Assembly: GCF_915070105.1 (NCBI RefSeq)
Contig: NZ_CAJZFJ010000027.1
Span: 1 to 27,266, forward strand
Length of the DNA: 27,266 bases
Direction of reading: 5' to 3'
Origin: an uncultured Porphyromonas sp.
GTDB taxonomy: Bacteria > Bacteroidota > Bacteroidia > Bacteroidales > Porphyromonadaceae
Every line of letters begins with the position of its first letter. Within the stretch, counting starts at the first letter, position 1. This document shows positions 24,066-27,266 of the stretch, piece after piece. The notes under the pieces were generated by a model. It had not been told where the DNA came from. It searched no databases and worked only from the letters and a program-made list of their open reading frames with translations. Made by a program: the position numbers and the translations under genes.

Positions 24066-24929
24066 ATGAATAAGATGAAGGCTACAATGGGGCTAGTCCT
24101 TATTCTCATCGTCTTTGCCGCACTCAGAGCTGAGGCTCAGATCACGATGAGCCTAAGGGTCAGCTGGCGCATCGAGGTCAGCCCGCTGGATACGCTGAGG
24201 CAACCGATCAACGTGCCCTACCTGCATGTAGTGTATCGCAATGACAGCGATACGAACTACTATCTGGTGCGGAGGGACAGGCCTAGATGGATCTTCCCAT
24301 ACATTGGGTTTACCGAGGATCTGCTTCAGTATCAAGAAAACTATGACTATGTAAATCGTAATGAGGTGAGGGCGATGCAGTTCAAGATCTACCTAGAGCA
24401 GGAACGGGTGCACAAGAGCCATCAAGTCATCCTAGGGCATAGCGGATGGGAGATAGACCAAGAGACCTCCACCTCATCCCATAGGAGCCATTCAAGTGAT
24501 CCTCAGGTAGACTGGAGTGAGTGTGTGGAGTACCTACAGTATATCCTGTCCTGCCTGAGGGCTCCAGTACGAAGAGACCCTCACGCTCTGAAGGTGTACG
24601 GGCAGCAAGATAACCTTCATTCTGTAGCCAAGGAGCCCTACAAGACTGACGGGATACTTCGCCTGCTGGAGGGGCGCCTAGCCTTCCTCCCGGCTCGGAG
24701 TGAGCGGGAGTATACCTACAGCCTGCTGGCCTTTCGGATGGTGCGAGGGCGCTTCCACTTTGTCATTCCGAACAGGGTGGCAAAGGATACGACTATCGAT
24801 AATGAGGCTCTAGGAATGGAGGGTGACCCGAGCAAAGGACTCTCTGAGGTTAAGCTGCCACGTCATTATGAGGGCTATCAGCTCTATCGAGGGCAGGTGC
24901 GGGGCGACTCCATCTGGATCGAGATGTAA
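24066..24929 (+). CDS. Secreted protein of unknown function, paralogue 1
   Basis: I do not recognise this 287-residue protein. It starts with a signal peptide (MNKMKATMGLVLILIVFAALRAEA) and is otherwise soluble. It is clearly paralogous to the next gene. Shared blocks are DTLR followed by VPYLHVVY.N..DT.YYLVR.D and WIFP near the N terminus, LAFLPARS.REY.YSLLAFR..RGR.HF in the second half, and the nearly identical tail YEGYQLY.GQVRGDSIWIEM. No catalytic motif is visible. An ATG at 23967 in frame would add 33 residues before the signal peptide, with Cys-rich sequence (ETLFCCA) and no export logic, so 24066 is preferred; the earlier start is nearer the promoter and cannot be excluded. It is separated by 12 bases from paralogue 2. 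Confidence 0.72.
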   Translation: MNKMKATMGLVLILIVFAALRAEAQITMSLRVSWRIEVSPLDTLRQPINVPYLHVVYRNDSDTNYYLVRRDRPRWIFPYIGFTEDLLQYQENYDYVNRNEVRAMQFKIYLEQERVHKSHQVILGHSGWEIDQETSTSSHRSHSSDPQVDWSECVEYLQYILSCLRAPVRRDPHALKVYGQQDNLHSVAKEPYKTDGILRLLEGRLAFLPARSEREYTYSLLAFRMVRGRFHFVIPNRVAKDTTIDNEALGMEGDPSKGLSEVKLPRHYEGYQLYRGQVRGDSIWIEM

Positions 24930-24941
24930 AACTGATAAGAG

Positions 24942-25859
24942 ATGAAGATCACAATGCCAATATACAGAGGGCTTCCCCTCGCTATCCTACTACTGTCGGC
25001 GATGAGCGCCATCTATGCCGAGGAGAGGATCTCGGTACACTTCGAGGTGCGCTGGCATCGGGAGCGAAATCCGATGGATACGCTGAGGCGTGAGCTGGAT
25101 GTGCCCTACCTGCATGTGGTATACCAGAACCACACGGATACGGCCTACTATCTGGTGCGCCAGGATCAGAGCAACTGGATCTTCCCTCGGCTACGCTACT
25201 ACACGGTGATTGAGGCAATTCCACGCACTGAGGAGCTAAGCCTAACGCACTATGTCCCCCGGTGGGCTACCTTTATGCTCCACGCGCGAGGGGCTGAGCT
25301 CCAGAAGCGGAAGGTGCTGACACGGCAAGTACTCCTTCAGGACCAAGCTTGGGAGGTCGAGCTAGAGCCCTCGATCCTCGATGGCAAGCCAAAGCCCCGT
25401 ATTACGTATGAGGAAGGTATCTCGAACTGGAGCGAGCGAGCCTATTACCTGCAGGGCTACCTGTACTACCTCATGAATCCACAGCAAGCACATGACTGGT
25501 ATCAAGTCACCTACCTACAGGGTCATGCGATGCATTCCGTGGCGACAGAGGCTGTCGTGACGGAGGGTGAGCTTCATCCCTATGTGCATCGTCTGGCCTT
25601 CCTGCCTGCCCGCAGTCGGCGGGAGTACGTGTACAGTCTGCTGGCCTTTCGCCTCATCCGTGGGCGCTGGCACTTTATGCTCCCTGATTGGGAGGCGAGC
25701 GCACGACTGCGGGATGAAGGTACTTCGCTGAATGTCTACTTGCTCCGAGACCAAGAGGCTCCGACCTCACCACAAGGCTACGCCCTACCTGATCGCTACG
25801 AGGGCTACCAGCTCTATCAGGGGCAGGTGCGGGGTGACTCTATATGGATCGAGATGTAG
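24942..25859 (+). CDS. Secreted protein of unknown function, paralogue 2
   Basis: This 305-residue protein has a signal peptide (about 1-26, LAILLLSAMSAIYA) and aligns with paralogue 1 over its whole length, best at the ends. The middle (about 75-150) is diverged and differs in length. The last 20 or so codons are also similar at the DNA level, which points to tandem duplication or later gene conversion. It lies 12 bases after paralogue 1 and is surely co-transcribed. Location is periplasmic or outer-surface. No function is assigned. Confidence 0.78.
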   Translation: MKITMPIYRGLPLAILLLSAMSAIYAEERISVHFEVRWHRERNPMDTLRRELDVPYLHVVYQNHTDTAYYLVRQDQSNWIFPRLRYYTVIEAIPRTEELSLTHYVPRWATFMLHARGAELQKRKVLTRQVLLQDQAWEVELEPSILDGKPKPRITYEEGISNWSERAYYLQGYLYYLMNPQQAHDWYQVTYLQGHAMHSVATEAVVTEGELHPYVHRLAFLPARSRREYVYSLLAFRLIRGRWHFMLPDWEASARLRDEGTSLNVYLLRDQEAPTSPQGYALPDRYEGYQLYQGQVRGDSIWIEM

Positions 25860-25886
25860 CGGAAAAGACTCTTGGCTATTAAGTGT

Positions 25887-25904
25887 CCTTGGCAGATGCC
25901 AAGG
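25887..25904 (+). terminator. Short hairpin after the paralogue pair
   Basis: CCTTGGC (25887-25893) pairs with GCCAAGG (25898-25904) around AGAT, 28 bases after the stop of paralogue 2. No T tract follows, so it is a weak terminator candidate. Confidence 0.4.
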
Positions 25905-25934
25905 CACAGATTTAGTGTACAGAGGGGTGTGTTT

Positions 25935-25986
25935 GTAGCGTCCGCCCACGCAAGGGTCGTGGACAGAGGGGGACGTAAGTCGCTAC
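25935..25986 (+). other. Possible structured RNA element
   Basis: GTAGCG (25935-25940) can pair with CGCTAC (25981-25986), or CGTCC (25939-25943) with GGACG (25971-25975), enclosing a stem CCACG (25946-25950) with CGTGG (25958-25962). The element lies in a 448-base gap between paralogue 2 and pyrG, upstream of the predicted pyrG promoter, so it could be a 3' end structure or a small RNA. The evidence is only base pairing by eye. The rest of 25860-26307 shows the promoter element below and no further gene. Confidence 0.3.
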
Positions 25987-26085
25987 TCCCCATTGTCTGC
26001 TGAGTATTGCCCTCGTGTAGAACACAGCTAGCGGGGGGAGAGGGGAGGTGTAGGTTAGGGAAAGTGTTAGTACCGTGCAAAGATG

Positions 26086-26093
26086 TATCTTTG
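26086..26093 (+). promoter_or_regulatory. Putative -7 element for pyrG
   Basis: TATCTTTG matches TAnnTTTG. It gives a leader of about 208 bases before the GTG start. A small stem (GGAGC with GCTCC, near 26120) lies in the leader. No clear -33 element at the usual spacing. Confidence 0.45.
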
Positions 26094-26307
26094 TATGCGT
26101 AGCTTGGGGAGGGATGTTTGGAGCCTCCGCTCCCTAGGCTACTTTGCGTGACAACGATACAGCCCCAGTATCACCCTAATTAGACGAGCTCGGGTACTTG
26201 CTATAGCTTCCTCCTCCAGGGGGGACGAGGTGGCAGAGAGCCAGTCTGAGGGGGACAGAGGGCACAGCAACAGGGTACGTAGACAACATAGACATACACA
26301 GCGAGCA

Positions 26308-27266
26308 GTGGAAACAAAGTATATCTTCGTGACGGGAGGCGTCGTGTCCTCCCTCGGGAAGGGCATCGTAGCAGCCTCCCTCGGGAAGCTCCTTCAGGCA
26401 CGTGGCTACAGCGTCACGATCCAAAAGTTTGACCCCTATATCAACATTGACCCAGGCACCCTCAACCCCTACGAGCACGGCGAGTGCTACGTGACCGATG
26501 ATGGGCATGAGGCCGACCTCGACCTCGGGCACTATGAGCGTTTCCTCAACGTCGCTACCTCACGAGCCAACAACATCACCACGGGACGTATCTATCAGAA
26601 CGTCATCCGCAAGGAGCGCAAGGGCGACTACCTCGGCAAGACCGTACAGGTCATCCCCCATATCACTGATGAGATCAAGCGTAATGTCAAGCTCCTTGGG
26701 CTCAAGAAGCGTTACGACTTCGTCATCACCGAGATCGGGGGGACGGTGGGGGACATCGAGTCCCTCCCCTTCCTAGAGAGCGTCCGTCAGCTCAAGTGGG
26801 AGCTTGGGCAGAGCTGTCTCTGCCTGCACCTAACCTACGTCCCCTACATCGCTGCAGCAGGAGAGGTCAAGACCAAGCCGACCCAGCACTCCGTCAAGCA
26901 GCTACAGGAGGTAGGTATCCAGCCCGACATCCTCGTACTGCGTACCGAGCATAGCCTCGGCAGTGACATCCTGAGGAAGGTCGCCCTCTTCTGCAACGTC
27001 TCCCCAGAGTCCGTCGTGCAGAGCGTAGACGTCCCCACGATCTATCAGGTACCCCTTGCCCTGCAGGCTCAGCATCTAGACGAGATCGTGCTGAAGAAGT
27101 GTGGCATCACCCCCGAGGGGACACCCGAGCTCAAGCCTTGGAAGCACTTCCTCGCCCTACGTGAGGAGGCGACCGAGGAGGTGCGCATAGCCCTCGTAGG
27201 GAAGTACGTGGAGCTCCAGGATGCCTACAAGTCCATCGACGAAGCTCTCCTACAGGCAGCGACCTA
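26308..27266 (+). CDS. pyrG: CTP synthase, 5' part (cut by window end)
   Basis: The 319 codons seen encode the amidoligase domain and the beginning of the glutaminase domain of CTP synthase, which makes CTP from UTP, ATP and glutamine. The N terminus reads METKYIFVTGGVVSSLGKG with the P-loop Lys18. It continues with FDPYINIDPGTLNPYEHGECYVTDDG, LDLGHYERF, EIGGTVGDIES (metal site) and AGEVKTKPTQHSVKQL, all canonical. VRIALVGKYVELQDAYKSI near the window end opens the glutaminase half. Codon one is GTG at 26308-26310; there is no in-frame ATG near it, and homologues start a few residues before KYIFVTGG, so GTG is favoured. It is read on the plus strand, the same direction as the paralogue pair, but 448 bases away with its own promoter element. 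Confidence 0.96.
   Translation, partial: METKYIFVTGGVVSSLGKGIVAASLGKLLQARGYSVTIQKFDPYINIDPGTLNPYEHGECYVTDDGHEADLDLGHYERFLNVATSRANNITTGRIYQNVIRKERKGDYLGKTVQVIPHITDEIKRNVKLLGLKKRYDFVITEIGGTVGDIESLPFLESVRQLKWELGQSCLCLHLTYVPYIAAAGEVKTKPTQHSVKQLQEVGIQPDILVLRTEHSLGSDILRKVALFCNVSPESVVQSVDVPTIYQVPLALQAQHLDEIVLKKCGITPEGTPELKPWKHFLALREEATEEVRIALVGKYVELQDAYKSIDEALLQAAT

Overview
The window looks like chromosomal DNA from a member of the Bacteroidota, most likely Porphyromonas or a close relative. This rests on recalled family resemblance, not a search. Supporting signs are the fairly GC-rich coding DNA, a Porin_10-type putative porin, an OMP_b-brl_3-type TonB-linked barrel, a GH20 hexosaminidase, a PduO-type corrinoid adenosyltransferase, a single-chain GcvP of 961 residues, and several Bacteroidota -7 promoter elements (TAnnTTTG) upstream of genes.

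Layout. All genes from 575 to 23263 are on the minus strand; the last three are on the plus strand. Bases 1-574 hold a MITE-like element (66-411) and the terminator of a secreted GH20 hexosaminidase (575-2662). Next is a tight housekeeping cluster read ansA, MBL hydrolase, PduO-type adenosyltransferase, rpoN (6906 down to 2863). A hairpin-rich spacer (6907-7336) separates it from a second cluster read CDF zinc transporter, putative porin, membrane-anchored solute-binding protein (11348 down to 7337). A MATE transporter follows (11462-12808), with a tandem repeat in its leader. A second copy of the MITE, in the opposite orientation, sits at 13018-13384. Beyond it are an outer-membrane helix-hairpin-helix protein, a DUF1697 protein and a low-GC two-gene island (15921-17329) that includes a PD-(D/E)XK nuclease-like protein. 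Then come gcvP, a glyoxalase II-like MBL protein and a TonB-linked outer-membrane barrel. After a spacer with 23-bp tandem repeats, two tandem paralogous secreted proteins of unknown function and the 5' part of pyrG (GTG start, cut by the window end) are read rightwards.

The most striking non-genic signal is the pair of roughly 350-bp elements at 66-411 and 13018-13384. Each has 13-bp terminal inverted repeats (CAGGGC[T/C]GACGCA type) and is flanked by its own exact 10-bp target-site duplication, so they are independent insertions of a non-autonomous mobile element. Inside each lies a ladder of six short palindromes (core GTRTAYAC) whose centres are spaced 10-12 bp apart, one per DNA helical turn. 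The ladder is far better conserved between the copies than most of the element. The second candidate for new biology is the low-GC nuclease-like gene pair, which could be a defence or DNA-processing module; that function is inference.
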